DNA from: Thalassobacillus pellis
Lineage (GTDB): Bacteria > Bacillota > Bacilli > Bacillales > Halobacillaceae
DNA length: 64,000 nucleotides
Reading direction: 5' to 3'
NCBI RefSeq assembly: GCF_016908295.1
Contig: NZ_JAFBDO010000001.1
Location: 1 to 64,000 of the forward strand
A model generated the notes under the pieces. The model had not been told where the DNA came from. It was given only the letters and a program-made list of their open reading frames with translations, and made no database searches. The position numbers and the translations under genes were made by a program. Each line of letters starts with the position of its first letter. The first letter of the stretch is position 1. Shown piece by piece: positions 25,741 through 35,181 of the stretch.

Positions 25741-26495
25741 TACAGGTTGTCTTGATCTGTCAAAATAACAGGACCATCTGCCGTAATTGCTACTGTATGC
25801 TCATATTGTGCAGAAAGCGAACCGTCAACGGTACGGGCGGTCCAGTTATTTGTATCCATTTTACTTTCCCAACCACCGATATTCACCATCGGTTCGATCG
25901 TTATAACCATTCCTTCTTTCAATCGTGCCCCTTTACCTGCCTCTCCGAAATGAGGGATATAAGGATCTTCATGTATCGTTTCTCCTATTCCATGACCAGT
26001 AAAATCCCGGACAACAGAGTACCCTTCTCCTTCTACGTAGCTCTGAATGGCATGACCGATGTCACCGATACGGTTTCCGACCCTGGCCTTCTCGATCCCT
26101 TTGTAAAGGGATGTCTTAGTTACATCCAATAGTTGCTTCGCTTCTTCACTGATATTGCCGACTGGATGTGTCCAGGCAGAGTCAGCAAGACCTCCATTCA
26201 GTCGAATGACCATATCGACAGTTACAATATCGCCGTCTTCTAAATTATCCGTTCGCGGAAAACCATGACAAATCTCGTCATTAATAGATGCACATGTAGC
26301 AAACTCATATCCTTGATACCCTTTCTGTTCCGCTGTGGCTCCGTGTTTTTTCAAGTACTCCTCAACGAAATTTTCGATATCCATTGTGCTTATCCCTGGT
26401 TTGATATATGTTTCTAATTCTTTATGAACGTTTGCTAAAAGCTTTCCTGCTTCATGCATTAATTCGATTTCTCTTTTACTTTTACGTTTAATCAT
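25740..26495 (-). CDS. map: type I methionine aminopeptidase
   Basis: 251 residues from the ATG at 26495 (GGAAGGGG upstream); the longer in-frame start at 26516 is less likely. The five metal ligands are visible in VTVDMVIRLNGGLADSAW (two Asp), GHGIGETIHEDPYIPHFG (His), MVITIEPMV (Glu) and SAQYEHTVAI (Glu). It removes the initiator Met from nascent proteins whose second residue is small. The gene stands alone rather than in the ribosomal-protein operon, so it is probably the second, YflG-like enzyme. Confidence 0.92.
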   Translation of the reverse strand: MIKRKSKREIELMHEAGKLLANVHKELETYIKPGISTMDIENFVEEYLKKHGATAEQKGYQGYEFATCASINDEICHGFPRTDNLEDGDIVTVDMVIRLNGGLADSAWTHPVGNISEEAKQLLDVTKTSLYKGIEKARVGNRIGDIGHAIQSYVEGEGYSVVRDFTGHGIGETIHEDPYIPHFGEAGKGARLKEGMVITIEPMVNIGGWESKMDTNNWTARTVDGSLSAQYEHTVAITADGPVILTDQDNL

Positions 26496-26587
26496 TTTGC
26501 AGCCCCTTCCTTCCACTATTCATATATGCAATCGAAACCACTGTTGATGATAACGGAAATCACGTTTTTTTGCTACCTTCCTTACTA

Positions 26588-27142
26588 TCAAGGTAGTTCC
26601 TTAATGACCCGGCAAGGGTTTCCTGCCGCAAATACATTATCAGGAACATCTTTTGTGACGACACTGCCAGCACCAATCACACTGTTGTTCCCTATCTTGA
26701 CACCTGGATTAATGATCGCTCCTCCGCCAATCCAGACATCATCTCCAATCGTTATCGGTTTCCCAAACTCTAAGCCGGTTTTTCTTGTTTTTACATCCAT
26801 TGGATGGGTAGCGGTATAAAGCTGTACTTTTGGTCCAAGCATGACCCGATTCCCAATGGTTATCTGACATACATCGAGAAACACACAATCAAAATTCGCG
26901 AAAAAGTTTTCACCCACAAAAATATTATAGCCATAATCACAGTAGAACGGCGGTTCGATTTTTATATCCTCCCCAGTTTTACCGAATAACTCCTTGATCC
27001 ATATATCACGGTGATCCGTATCATGCTCGCTGGATTGATTAAAATCCTGCATCAATTTTCTTGCACGCGTGCGGTCGTGTATCAATTCTTCGTCCCAAGA
27101 CTCATATAATTCTCCTGCAAGCATTTTCTCTTTTTCATTCAT
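26588..27142 (-). CDS. maa: maltose O-acetyltransferase family protein
   Basis: 184 residues from the ATG at 27142 with AAGGAG 9 bases upstream. The N-terminal helical Mac domain ([18 protein letters not shown]) is followed by a left-handed beta helix of hexapeptide repeats ([33 protein letters not shown]). The catalytic His lies in LYTATHPMD. It acetylates maltose, glucose or similar sugars using acetyl-CoA, and is a trimer. Length matches Maa of Bacillus. Transcribed alone; the GNAT gene at 27243 is divergent. Confidence 0.92.
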   Translation of the reverse strand: MNEKEKMLAGELYESWDEELIHDRTRARKLMQDFNQSSEHDTDHRDIWIKELFGKTGEDIKIEPPFYCDYGYNIFVGENFFANFDCVFLDVCQITIGNRVMLGPKVQLYTATHPMDVKTRKTGLEFGKPITIGDDVWIGGGAIINPGVKIGNNSVIGAGSVVTKDVPDNVFAAGNPCRVIKELP

Positions 27143-27242
27143 GAGCTTAATCTCCTTATGTTCAGGCATTTATGTATTTACTTTACCATAAATATAGGCT
27201 ACGATTTGATTCAATACTCAACAGAATAGGTGGTTGATCACA

Positions 27243-27743
27243 ATGTTAATCAAACGTCTTACACCTGATGACGCGGCAAATTACTGGGAACTTCGACTTG
27301 AAGCATTACAGAACGCTCCTGATGCATTTATCACAACTTATGGTGAGGCAAAGGCACGGGAAAATCCCATCGAACACGCTGCTGGCCGCATGAGTAATAA
27401 AGGTAACTATACATATGGCGCATATTTAGCCAATGAAATGATCGGTTCGGTGACAATGCTCAGGCAGGAACATCCTAAGTACGCCCATAAGGCAGATATC
27501 CTTGCTATGTATGTCTCACCGAGGGGCAGAGGACATGGCGCCGGGAAAAAAATGCTGCAAAAAGCTATGGAGGATGCCGCGCGTGACGGAATTGAAAAAC
27601 TGATGTTGGCGGTCGTGTCCACTAATACCCCAGCTGTAAAGCTTTATGAATCAGTCGGATTTAAAAAATTCGGCGTTGAAGAAAATGCCGTCAAAAATGC
27701 TGAGGGTTACCTTGACGAAGACCTGATGGTATATTTCCTGTAA
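27243..27743 (+). CDS. GNAT family N-acetyltransferase
   Basis: 166 residues from the ATG at 27243, preceded by AGGTGG. It contains LEALQNAPDAFITTYGEA at the N-terminus and the acetyl-CoA loop SPRGRGHGAGKKMLQKAM with VVSTNTPAVKLYESVGFKKF. Substrate unknown. No partner genes are nearby. Confidence 0.85.
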   Translation: MLIKRLTPDDAANYWELRLEALQNAPDAFITTYGEAKARENPIEHAAGRMSNKGNYTYGAYLANEMIGSVTMLRQEHPKYAHKADILAMYVSPRGRGHGAGKKMLQKAMEDAARDGIEKLMLAVVSTNTPAVKLYESVGFKKFGVEENAVKNAEGYLDEDLMVYFL

Positions 27744-27971
27744 GAAATCTCTACTTAATGCGTTGATTAATTAGCTAATAAATTTCTGATGGAAAACCAG
27801 GCGGGGCTGAACTTCTTTTTCTAAGGAATGGCTTGACGGGTTTCCACGGCAAAAGCAGGCTTCTTGTCCGATATAAAGAAATTGAACTCTATTATTACCT
27901 TAACCATAAGTTTGAAACGAATTCCCTAATTAAAACGTATGTTAGTTAGTTGTAGAAGGAAGGGGAATAGC

Positions 27972-28694
27972 ATGATTACCATTAATAATGTCACGAAAAA
28001 ATTTCCGGGAAACACAGCAGTCAGCAACTTGGATCTTACTATTCCGGACGGAAAAATATTCGGATTTCTCGGACCGAATGGTGCCGGCAAATCCACTACC
28101 ATTAAAATGATTACTGGTATTCTCCCTATTGATGAAGGAGAAATCACCATCAATGGTTTTAACATTGCCTCACACCCAATGGAAGCGAAAAAAATCTTCG
28201 GCTACGTACCAGACCGTCCAGATGTCTTCCTGCGGTTAAAAGGAATCGAATACTTAAACTTTATTGGCGATGTCTATGATATACCTAAGGATATCAGACA
28301 GGAAAAGATCGAATATTTAACGAAAAGCTTCGGTATTTACGGATCATTAAGCGATCACATCCAGACTTATTCCCATGGTATGCGGCAAAAAATCGTCATT
28401 AGCGGTGTGCTGCTCCATGACCCGGATGTATGGATACTAGATGAACCTCTGTCAGGCCTTGATCCAAAGTCGTCTTATACCTTGAAGGAAATGATGCGCG
28501 AACATGCTGATAAAGGAAACACCGTCTTCTTTTCCACCCATGTGCTTGAAGTTGTCGAGCAGCTTTGCGATGAAGTAGCCATCATCAATTACGGGAAACT
28601 CGAGTTTCGTGGGAACATGAAGGAACTGAAGGAACAATTCGAAGCGGAACAGACATTGGAGAAATTATTCCTGGAGCTGACCAGCCATGAATAA
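27972..28694 (+). CDS. ABC transporter ATPase (exporter type)
   Basis: 240 residues from the ATG at 27972 with AAGGGG upstream. Walker A GPNGAGKST, signature YSHGMRQKIVISGVLL, Walker B VWILDEPLSGLDPKS and H-loop FSTHVLE. It pairs with the downstream ABC-2-type permease, overlapping it by 8 bases, and resembles B. subtilis YthP. The substrate is unknown; an export role is expected from the permease type. Confidence 0.9.
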   Translation: MITINNVTKKFPGNTAVSNLDLTIPDGKIFGFLGPNGAGKSTTIKMITGILPIDEGEITINGFNIASHPMEAKKIFGYVPDRPDVFLRLKGIEYLNFIGDVYDIPKDIRQEKIEYLTKSFGIYGSLSDHIQTYSHGMRQKIVISGVLLHDPDVWILDEPLSGLDPKSSYTLKEMMREHADKGNTVFFSTHVLEVVEQLCDEVAIINYGKLEFRGNMKELKEQFEAEQTLEKLFLELTSHE

Positions 28695-30336
28695 AACGCT
28701 TTTGTTAGCACGTACAATGCTGAAAATGCAGTATTCCATGGCAGGAAAAAGCTCCAGCGAAAAATTCGGCATTATTCTTGTCATAATAATGGTAATCCCT
28801 TTTGGCGGAATGTTTTTCTGGTTCGTCGATTCGTTAATCGGCAGTATGTATGAGCAGCTTTCAGCAACTAACAATCAAAACATTATTCTTGGACTCCTTT
28901 TTATCAGCATGACGTTTCTTTTGCTATTTGTGAGCCTTGCTTCCATTCTGAGCTCCTTTTACTTTTCTGAGGATATTGAAGGGTTCATGACTTACCCCTT
29001 CCATCCATATCAGCTGATGGCCGGTAAAGCAGCGGCACCATTTCTTTCCCTTTACCTGACCTCAGGGGTGCTGATGGTTCCCATCCTCTTGTTTTATGGA
29101 ATTCATAGCGAAGCTGGGGTTCTTTATTACCTTGCTGCATTTCTTATTTTTATCGTTTTTCCCATCATACCTTTTACCGTGATGGCCGTCATATTGATGT
29201 TTTTTATGCGATACGCCAATATTGCAAAGAACAAAGACAGGACGAAGTTGTTTGCCGGACTGCTAACTTTCGTGTTTGTAATTGGCATAAATATCGTTCT
29301 TCGTTTGAATCAGGACACAGGCCAGACAGCAGCTGATATTACTGCGCTTATCCAGGAACAGGATGGTTTCTTGAAACTGATTACAGCTTTGATTCCAACA
29401 GCCTATTTCAGTACCAAGAGTCTGACTGATCCTTTTTCACTGACTGGAAGTTCATTTCTGCTAATAATGTACGGACTTACGTTTATAGCCGCTGTCATTT
29501 TCTTCAGTACCGGACAGAAGCTTTATTTCAAAGGCGTCCAGGGACTGACAGCCGGTAACAAGAATAGATTCAACAAAGCTAAAATAACGGCAGCTATAAA
29601 GCCACAGCCATTATTTATCAGTCTTATAAAAAAAGAGCTGAAGATTATATTCAGGACCCCAACATTTTTCATGCAATGTGTCGCTCAAAGCTTATTCGGC
29701 CCTGTTTTCTTAATCGTCATCCTTATATTTGAAAACTCTTCCGGTGCCCTGGGCTCTATCGGCACCTTATTAGAACAATTCGAAGGAAAAACTTCCATTC
29801 TGATCTTGTTCATCTTTTCGTTGCTCATTTTAGGTGCCAACCCCGCCTCCTACTCATCGATTTCACGGGATGGGAAAAGCTGGTCCTTTAATCTTCATAT
29901 GCCGATGAGAAGCACCACCGTCGTTTACAGCAAAGTGGTAACCGCCTGGCTAATCAACTTATTATCGTTAATTCTATTAGCTGCAGTTGGTATATTTATG
30001 GCAAAACTCCCCCTTGTTTTACTAGTCATTTGGATTGTTTTATCCCTTATGGCCAGCTGGTTCACAAGCCTGGTCGGAACAATATTTGATTTGCACTCTC
30101 CAAAATTGAATTGGACGGATGAACAGGAAATTTTTAAGGCGAGGATTATCGGATTGATTGCATTACTATTAGAACTTGGTACCTTTGGGATAATGGTGTT
30201 CCTTCTATGGCATTTGGATACGGTGAACGGAATCTGGGCTGCTGCGCTTGTTTTGGGGGGATTTCTGGCTCTCGTAATCGGACTATGTCATTTTATTCTT
30301 CATAAAACCATACACCGCCATTTTCAGCGCTCATGA
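28687..30336 (+). CDS. ABC-2-type permease
   Basis: 549 residues with about twelve hydrophobic segments in two halves, separated by a hydrophilic stretch around residues 290-320. It starts inside the ATPase gene (8-base overlap), so translation is coupled. The pair resembles YthP/YthQ-type exporters of unknown substrate. The Thr/Ser-rich loops and the repeat of the EDIEGFMTYPF region hint at the half-transporter arrangement typical of this family. Confidence 0.82.
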   Translation: MNKTLLLARTMLKMQYSMAGKSSSEKFGIILVIIMVIPFGGMFFWFVDSLIGSMYEQLSATNNQNIILGLLFISMTFLLLFVSLASILSSFYFSEDIEGFMTYPFHPYQLMAGKAAAPFLSLYLTSGVLMVPILLFYGIHSEAGVLYYLAAFLIFIVFPIIPFTVMAVILMFFMRYANIAKNKDRTKLFAGLLTFVFVIGINIVLRLNQDTGQTAADITALIQEQDGFLKLITALIPTAYFSTKSLTDPFSLTGSSFLLIMYGLTFIAAVIFFSTGQKLYFKGVQGLTAGNKNRFNKAKITAAIKPQPLFISLIKKELKIIFRTPTFFMQCVAQSLFGPVFLIVILIFENSSGALGSIGTLLEQFEGKTSILILFIFSLLILGANPASYSSISRDGKSWSFNLHMPMRSTTVVYSKVVTAWLINLLSLILLAAVGIFMAKLPLVLLVIWIVLSLMASWFTSLVGTIFDLHSPKLNWTDEQEIFKARIIGLIALLLELGTFGIMVFLLWHLDTVNGIWAAALVLGGFLALVIGLCHFILHKTIHRHFQRS

Positions 30337-30362
30337 AAATTCAGAAAGGAGAGAAGGGTTTT

Positions 30363-30839
30363 ATGCCTGTGATCGTTAGAATAAGTACCTGGCTCTCCCT
30401 ATTATTTGTTATCACGCTATTCGCCATGACAATTTATTATTATCCATCTCTGCCGGAAGCATTTCCACGTCATTTTAATGCAAGTGGGAAACCTGATGCT
30501 TATGCTGGAAAAGGATTTGCATTCTTCCTGCCTTCAATTGGATTATTTTTGTTCGGTTTATTTACCGTTATTCTACGCATCCCACAAATCATCAACCTAC
30601 CAAACTCAGTGAAACCAGCTGATGAAGAAATTTACCGTCAGGAATCGCAAAAATTAACAGCCTGGCTGCAGCTCGAATGTCTTCTTGGGTTTGTCTATAC
30701 TCATTGGCAGAGTATCCAGGTCGCCTTTGGGAAGGCCGACGGTCTCGGCAGCTGGTATCTAATAGTATTTCTCGGAGCAGTATTTGGAACAGTAGGGTTC
30801 TATATACTGAAGCTGATAAAGATTAAAAAAACCGCTTGA
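30363..30839 (+). CDS. DUF1648 membrane protein
   Basis: 158 residues from the ATG at 30363, placed behind GGAGAGAAGG; an ATG at 30333 overlapping the permease stop has no ribosome site. Four TM segments and the DUF1648 motif YPSLPEAFPRHFNASGKPD with YAGKG. Members include the SdpI-type immunity-protein N-domain, but function here is unknown. Third gene of the ABC transporter operon, so it may assist or protect with that system. Confidence 0.82.
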   Translation: MPVIVRISTWLSLLFVITLFAMTIYYYPSLPEAFPRHFNASGKPDAYAGKGFAFFLPSIGLFLFGLFTVILRIPQIINLPNSVKPADEEIYRQESQKLTAWLQLECLLGFVYTHWQSIQVAFGKADGLGSWYLIVFLGAVFGTVGFYILKLIKIKKTA

Positions 30840-30861
30840 AAATTAATTTCAGGCGGTTTTT
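30827..30861. terminator. bidirectional terminator
   Basis: AAAACCGCTTGAAA and TTTCAGGCGGTTTTT, between the DUF1648 gene and the convergent usp gene. Confidence 0.85.
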
Positions 30862-30862
30862 C

Positions 30863-31282
30863 TTATTTCACGATCATCACGGGGCAATTGGCTCGTTTGG
30901 CTACCTTATGGCTGACGCTTCCAAGCACCATTTCCTGTAAAGTGTTCAATCCCCTGCTCCCGATGATAACGATATCGAATTTTTCTCCATTAGCGTATTT
31001 AACAATGGAAGGACCAGGCTCCCCGCGTTTTACTACTATTTCATACGCTACACCTTTTTCTTCCAAGTGTGTTTCGATCGGCTTTAGTCTTTCTAACCGT
31101 TTCCTGTCAATTGTTGCTTGATTTCCCTCAGCAAGCACGTCATGCTTAGACGTTTCCCCGTCTATTACATAGATAACAGAAACCTTGGCATCCTGCTGCA
31201 GTCGTGCCAATTCAGCAGCTTTTTCTGCCGTGCGGATCGAGTGTGCCGATCCATCAGCAGCTATTAGAATCTTCTGGAACAT
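30863..31282 (-). CDS. universal stress protein (UspA family)
   Basis: 139 residues, the usual single-domain length. The N-terminus KILIAADGSAHSIRTAEKA and the ATP-binding loop GSRGLNTLQEMVLGSVS are intact, so it is of the nucleotide-binding type. Cytoplasmic dimer linked in general to stress tolerance. Transcribed alone and divergent from the SulP gene, with which it may be functionally paired (Usp and SulP genes are often neighbours), though no mechanism is shown. Confidence 0.92.
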   Translation of the reverse strand: MFQKILIAADGSAHSIRTAEKAAELARLQQDAKVSVIYVIDGETSKHDVLAEGNQATIDRKRLERLKPIETHLEEKGVAYEIVVKRGEPGPSIVKYANGEKFDIVIIGSRGLNTLQEMVLGSVSHKVAKRANCPVMIVK

Positions 31283-31459
31283 GCTTTTCCCCTTTTCCCG
31301 AATATAATATGATTCTATTTTATCACTTTAACGCTGGTATTTCTTTAAGTTTTTTGAGGTATCCACCCCATAAAAAGGACTAAATTAGGTTCTGGTCATT
31401 ATGACAGAGTATATGAAAGAGATTTGGAGAATGATCTTCATTTATACGCTTACATGCGA

Positions 31460-31532
31460 TTACCACTAATTATATATCCGTGTTATAATCACCTTCGTTC
31501 ATGCCGGAAACAGCACTGTTACGGACAGTGCT
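31460..31532 (+). promoter_or_regulatory. promoter and 5'-UTR hairpin of the SulP gene
   Basis: TTACCA at 31460-31465 and TATAAT at 31484-31489 with 18-base spacing. AGCACTGT at 31512-31519 and ACAGTGCT at 31525-31532 form a perfect 8-bp hairpin in the leader. Confidence 0.6.
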
Positions 31533-31564
31533 AAGACTTTAAAATTTGGAAAAGAGGTGCAGTA

Positions 31565-33037
31565 TTGAACGTAGAAAAAATTAAACAAGATTGGTTTGGA
31601 AATGTGAAGAATGATGTGCTTTCAGGAATGGTCGTTGCGATGGCCTTGATTCCAGAAGCGATTGCATTCTCTATTATTGCTGGTGTAGACCCGATGGTTG
31701 GTCTTTATGCTTCCTTCTGTATTGCCGTAATTATTGCCTTTATGGGCGGACGGCCTGCGATGATTTCTGCTGCAACGGGGGCAATGGCGTTATTGATGGT
31801 GACATTAGTCGCTGAGCATGGTCTGGAATACCTGCTTGCAGCTACTATTTTGACAGGGGTCATTCAATTTGTTTTAGGAGCATTAAAAATCGGGCAATTT
31901 ATGAAATTCATCCCCCGATCGGTAATGGTAGGCTTTGTGAATGCCCTTGGAATTCTGATATTTATGGCTCAACTGCCACATCTTGCTGGTGCCGGATGGC
32001 CGATGTATGCTCTAGTCATCGGTTCATTAGGAATCATTTATTTGTTTCCGCGTATTACCAAAGCTGTCCCAGCTCCGCTTGTTGCCATTGTGGTAATGAC
32101 AGTCCTGGTCATGACGACCGGAATCAATACGAGCACTGTTGGTGATATGGGTGAGCTATCCAGCACATTACCATTTTTCTTAATCCCGGAAATTCCGTTA
32201 ACATGGGAAACATTACACATCATTTTCCCAACCGCATTGGCATTAGCATTTGTCGGATTGCTGGAATCTTTGCTTACTTCCCAAATTGTAGATGACATGA
32301 CAGATACGACCAGTGATAAGAACAGAGAAGCGCGCGGCCAGGGCATTGCCAATGTTGTAGCAGGCTTCTTCGGTGGGATGGCAGGATGCGCAATGATTGG
32401 ACAATCAGTCATCAATGTAAAGTCTGGCGGACGGGGAAGGTTATCCACCCTTGTAGCTGGAGTATTCCTGATGGTGCTGATTATCGTTCTGAACGATATC
32501 CTTGTTCAAATTCCCATGGCCGTACTTGTAGGTGTCATGATCATGGTTTCCATTGGAACATTCGACTGGAGTTCTTTGACAAAACTTCACATCATGCCGA
32601 AAACCGATGCTGCCGTCATGATTGTTACGGTAGTCACAGTAGTTAAAACACATGATTTATCAAAAGGCGTACTGGCTGGTGTTCTCCTGAGCGCTATTTT
32701 CTTTGTAGCAAAAATCTCTTCTGTACACGTAGAGAAAAAATTCGAAGAAACCACGCGCATGGTCGTATACAAAGTCAAAGGACAAGTATTCTTTGCATCC
32801 GTAGATAATCTCATTAAGCATTTTGAATATAGTATCGATGCCGACTATATCAAAGTTGATTTCAGCCACTCCCACATTTGGGATGATTCCGCTGTAGCTG
32901 CCATCGATAAGCTGGTATTAAAATTCCGGGAGCATGGTAAAGAAGTAGAAATCGCAGGTTTGAATGAAGACAGTTCAAAGCTTGTCAAAAGACTAGGCGT
33001 ATATCATAAACCAAATGCTACCCTATCTAATCATTAA
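31565..33037 (+). CDS. SulP-family anion transporter with STAS domain
   Basis: 490 residues starting at TTG 31565 with AGAGGTG upstream. About ten to twelve TM segments; the start [20 protein letters not shown] is the SulP motif and the C-terminal 100 residues form a STAS domain ([20 protein letters not shown]). Bacterial relatives move sulfate, bicarbonate or C4-dicarboxylates. No neighbour decides the substrate. Bicarbonate uptake would suit a haloalkaliphile, but that is speculation. Confidence 0.9.
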   Translation: MNVEKIKQDWFGNVKNDVLSGMVVAMALIPEAIAFSIIAGVDPMVGLYASFCIAVIIAFMGGRPAMISAATGAMALLMVTLVAEHGLEYLLAATILTGVIQFVLGALKIGQFMKFIPRSVMVGFVNALGILIFMAQLPHLAGAGWPMYALVIGSLGIIYLFPRITKAVPAPLVAIVVMTVLVMTTGINTSTVGDMGELSSTLPFFLIPEIPLTWETLHIIFPTALALAFVGLLESLLTSQIVDDMTDTTSDKNREARGQGIANVVAGFFGGMAGCAMIGQSVINVKSGGRGRLSTLVAGVFLMVLIIVLNDILVQIPMAVLVGVMIMVSIGTFDWSSLTKLHIMPKTDAAVMIVTVVTVVKTHDLSKGVLAGVLLSAIFFVAKISSVHVEKKFEETTRMVVYKVKGQVFFASVDNLIKHFEYSIDADYIKVDFSHSHIWDDSAVAAIDKLVLKFREHGKEVEIAGLNEDSSKLVKRLGVYHKPNATLSNH

Positions 33038-33039
33038 AC

Positions 33040-33071
33040 AAAAAGCAGCCCCCTGAGGAGGCTGCTTTTTT
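33040..33071 (+). terminator. terminator of the SulP gene
   Basis: AAAAAGCAGCC and GGCTGCTTTTTT form a perfect stem with a short inner bulge. Confidence 0.9.
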
Positions 33072-33129
33072 AGATATGTCAGATGGTTAGCGTCAGAAAT
33101 CTTTTTTTCGTTCTATATTCCTCTACAAT

Positions 33130-33255
33130 CGACCGACCTCTCTTTATGCTCGTTCCATGGCCGTTTACGATCGCCAACCTCTTCTTTATGCTTGTTCCAT
33201 GGCCGTTTATGCTCGCCAACCTCTACTTTATGTTCATTCCATAGACGTTTATGCT
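33130..33255. repeat. three tandem 42-bp repeats
   Basis: Units at 33130-33171, 33172-33213 and 33214-33255, each containing CTTTATG..CGTTCCATGGCCGTTTA with few differences. Because 42 is a multiple of three, both strands read as a 14-residue repeat (minus strand EHKRPWNEHKEEVG). There is no ribosome site on either strand, so coding is unlikely. Confidence 0.85.
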
Positions 33256-33303
33256 CGTTGACCACATTTCAATTTTCAAATTAACATACTGGGAACTCTG
33301 TAC

Positions 33304-34881
33304 TCACTTGATTTGCTTAAGCTTTTCTAATATCTCGTCGTACTCCCTTTCTAAAGCAGAAACATCCTCCCCAGGTCTCGGCACGCTGATTCTGCTGATC
33401 AACTCAGTCAGCTTTGTTTCGAGGGTCATCTTATCGTACAAGGTTTCATTCACTTGGGCAGGTCTATTTTGGGAATCAAGATATTCGTTATAACTCCCAT
33501 CAAACGAAGTTACAGTTTTATTTTCCATTATCCAGAGTTTCGTGGCAGTCGCCTCAACAAAACGGCGGTCATGGGATACATAAAGAATCGTACCGGGATA
33601 ATCCTGGACAAGATTTTCTAACGCTTCCATCGCTTCGAAGTCGATATGATTTGTCGGCTCATCAAGTACAAGGACGTTGAAATCTCCTGTCAATAGGCGG
33701 GCAAGCGCAACCTTCACCCTTTCCCCGCCGCTCAGGATTCCGATTTTTTTATGGACCTCATCCTGCGTGAACCTTAGTCTCCCTAATATGACCCGCAGGA
33801 AGTGTTCAGGCAAACTGCTTGATTCACTGACATATTCAAAAACCGTTTTAGTTTCTGGCAGTTTTTCTAGGGTCTGGTCGAAGTGACCGATATTTGCCTG
33901 TTTGGAAAATGTTATATCCCCATCCTTCCTTAGAAGCTGCTTGAGGAGAGTGGTTTTCCCACAGCCATTATCACCGATAAGCGCCGTCTTACTGCCTGTT
34001 TTCAGCTTTAATACAGGGATGGTAAAAAGATCAGTTATTTCTAAGTCCTTGGCTGTAAAAATATTTTTACTATGAATCGGCTCAGCCAGTACATAATCCA
34101 TTTTCATTTCATCCCATTCAAAAGGCTTATCGACTTTTTCGAGTCGTTCTATCCGGCGCTCAATTACTTTCGTCACTCTTTCGACTTTCTTCTGTTTCCC
34201 TGCCGCCTTATTTTTACCAAGCTGCCATTCTGAATTACTCATCCGTGCCGGAGGCTTACGCATCCCTTTTGCCTGGGTTCGCTTAGCAGTCAGCCGCTCC
34301 GTCAATCGTTTCTTTTCCCTCAAATAATTTTCATACTCCATATATTGCTGCTTTCTTTCTAGTTCCTTTAGCTCCGTGTAAAAGCTGTAATCACCACTAT
34401 AAACAGACATTTTCCCTGCTTCTAACTCCCAGATAGTGGTACATACATTATCCAATAGAGCGCGGTCATGGGAAACGATAACAAAAGCTCCTTTATGCTG
34501 TTTCAACTTTTGTTCCAACAGTTCTATTCTCCGCCAATCAAGGTTATTAGTCGGTTCATCAAGAAATAGTAGTTGTTTACCTTCTGAGAAAATACATGAT
34601 AATTTTTCCATTGTTTTCTCGCCACCACTCATACTACCCCAATTTACCTGGGCAGATTCCGGGGAATCAAGCTGCCGAAACCAGCTCCATTCAGAATAAA
34701 AATCAACATTAGCCGAGCTTTCCTCCTCTTCCAAAAGACACCGTAAAAGCAGTGTTTTTCCCACCCCATTTTTACCAACAAGTCCAATTCTGTCTCCTTG
34801 ATGGATGCTTAGTTCCCCTATATCCAATAGCGTACGCTCTCCAATGCTGTATACAATATTCATTGCTCTCATTAATTGCAT
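33304..34881 (-). CDS. ABC-F ATPase, probable ribosome-protection protein
   Basis: 525 residues from the ATG at 34881, chosen for GGGAGG just upstream. Two nucleotide-binding domains in one chain, without TM segments: Walker A GKNGVGKTLLL and GDNGCGKTTLL, signatures MSGGEKTMEKL and LSGGERVKVAL, Walker B LLFLDEPTNNLDW and VLVLDEPTNHIDF. A charged interdomain linker of about 90 residues sits between them. Vga/Lsa/VmlR-like ABC-F proteins bind stalled ribosomes and displace antibiotics. Expression is probably controlled by the leader terminator at 34882-34915. The drug range cannot be told. Confidence 0.9.
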   Translation of the reverse strand: MQLMRAMNIVYSIGERTLLDIGELSIHQGDRIGLVGKNGVGKTLLLRCLLEEEESSANVDFYSEWSWFRQLDSPESAQVNWGSMSGGEKTMEKLSCIFSEGKQLLFLDEPTNNLDWRRIELLEQKLKQHKGAFVIVSHDRALLDNVCTTIWELEAGKMSVYSGDYSFYTELKELERKQQYMEYENYLREKKRLTERLTAKRTQAKGMRKPPARMSNSEWQLGKNKAAGKQKKVERVTKVIERRIERLEKVDKPFEWDEMKMDYVLAEPIHSKNIFTAKDLEITDLFTIPVLKLKTGSKTALIGDNGCGKTTLLKQLLRKDGDITFSKQANIGHFDQTLEKLPETKTVFEYVSESSSLPEHFLRVILGRLRFTQDEVHKKIGILSGGERVKVALARLLTGDFNVLVLDEPTNHIDFEAMEALENLVQDYPGTILYVSHDRRFVEATATKLWIMENKTVTSFDGSYNEYLDSQNRPAQVNETLYDKMTLETKLTELISRISVPRPGEDVSALEREYDEILEKLKQIK

Positions 34882-34915
34882 AAAAAAACCTCCCTGGCTC
34901 ATCTTTCCAGAGGGG
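34882..34915 (-). promoter_or_regulatory. leader terminator overlapping the ABC-F ribosome site
   Basis: On the minus strand CCCCTCTGG and CCAGGGAGG form a nine-pair stem (one mismatch) followed by seven T and then directly ATG. The 3' arm contains the Shine-Dalgarno GGGAGG. Formation of this stem should both end transcription and block translation, a usual design for antibiotic-inducible ABC-F genes. Confidence 0.6.
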
Positions 34916-35011
34916 TGAGGATCTGTTACCATACCAATTCAAAAAGGACATACGAAAACACTAACCGGCTTTCGTATAGGCAGCAAACAATGATATCCTT
35001 TTTTGGACAGA

Positions 35012-35053
35012 CTAACCCCTTGTCTGGAACGAGCAAATTTTAAACTTATTCAT
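35012..35053 (-). CDS. candidate leader peptide of the ABC-F gene (13 aa)
   Basis: ATG at 35053 opens a 13-codon frame reading MNKFKICSFQTRG and ending at TAG 35012. Its last codons and stop lie in a small hairpin (CAGAC/GTCTG). A ribosome stalled here could shift folding of the leader. The upstream ribosome site is poor (GAG only 2 bases away), so confidence is low. Confidence 0.3.
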   Translation of the reverse strand: MNKFKICSFQTRG

Positions 35054-35181
35054 AACTCGTTTAGCAATAGGATTAGTACTTCATTGCCCTAAACTTCAGT
35101 CCCTTCTTTTTTCGTTGCATCTATTATATGATTATATTTACGAAGGATGCAACAGAATTTTTTGAAAATGAGGTGAAACCT

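Noticed and set aside
33115-33262. 49-residue minus-strand frame through the 42-bp repeats
   Set aside because: GTG start without any ribosome site; the plus strand is open as well, as expected from a 42-bp period.
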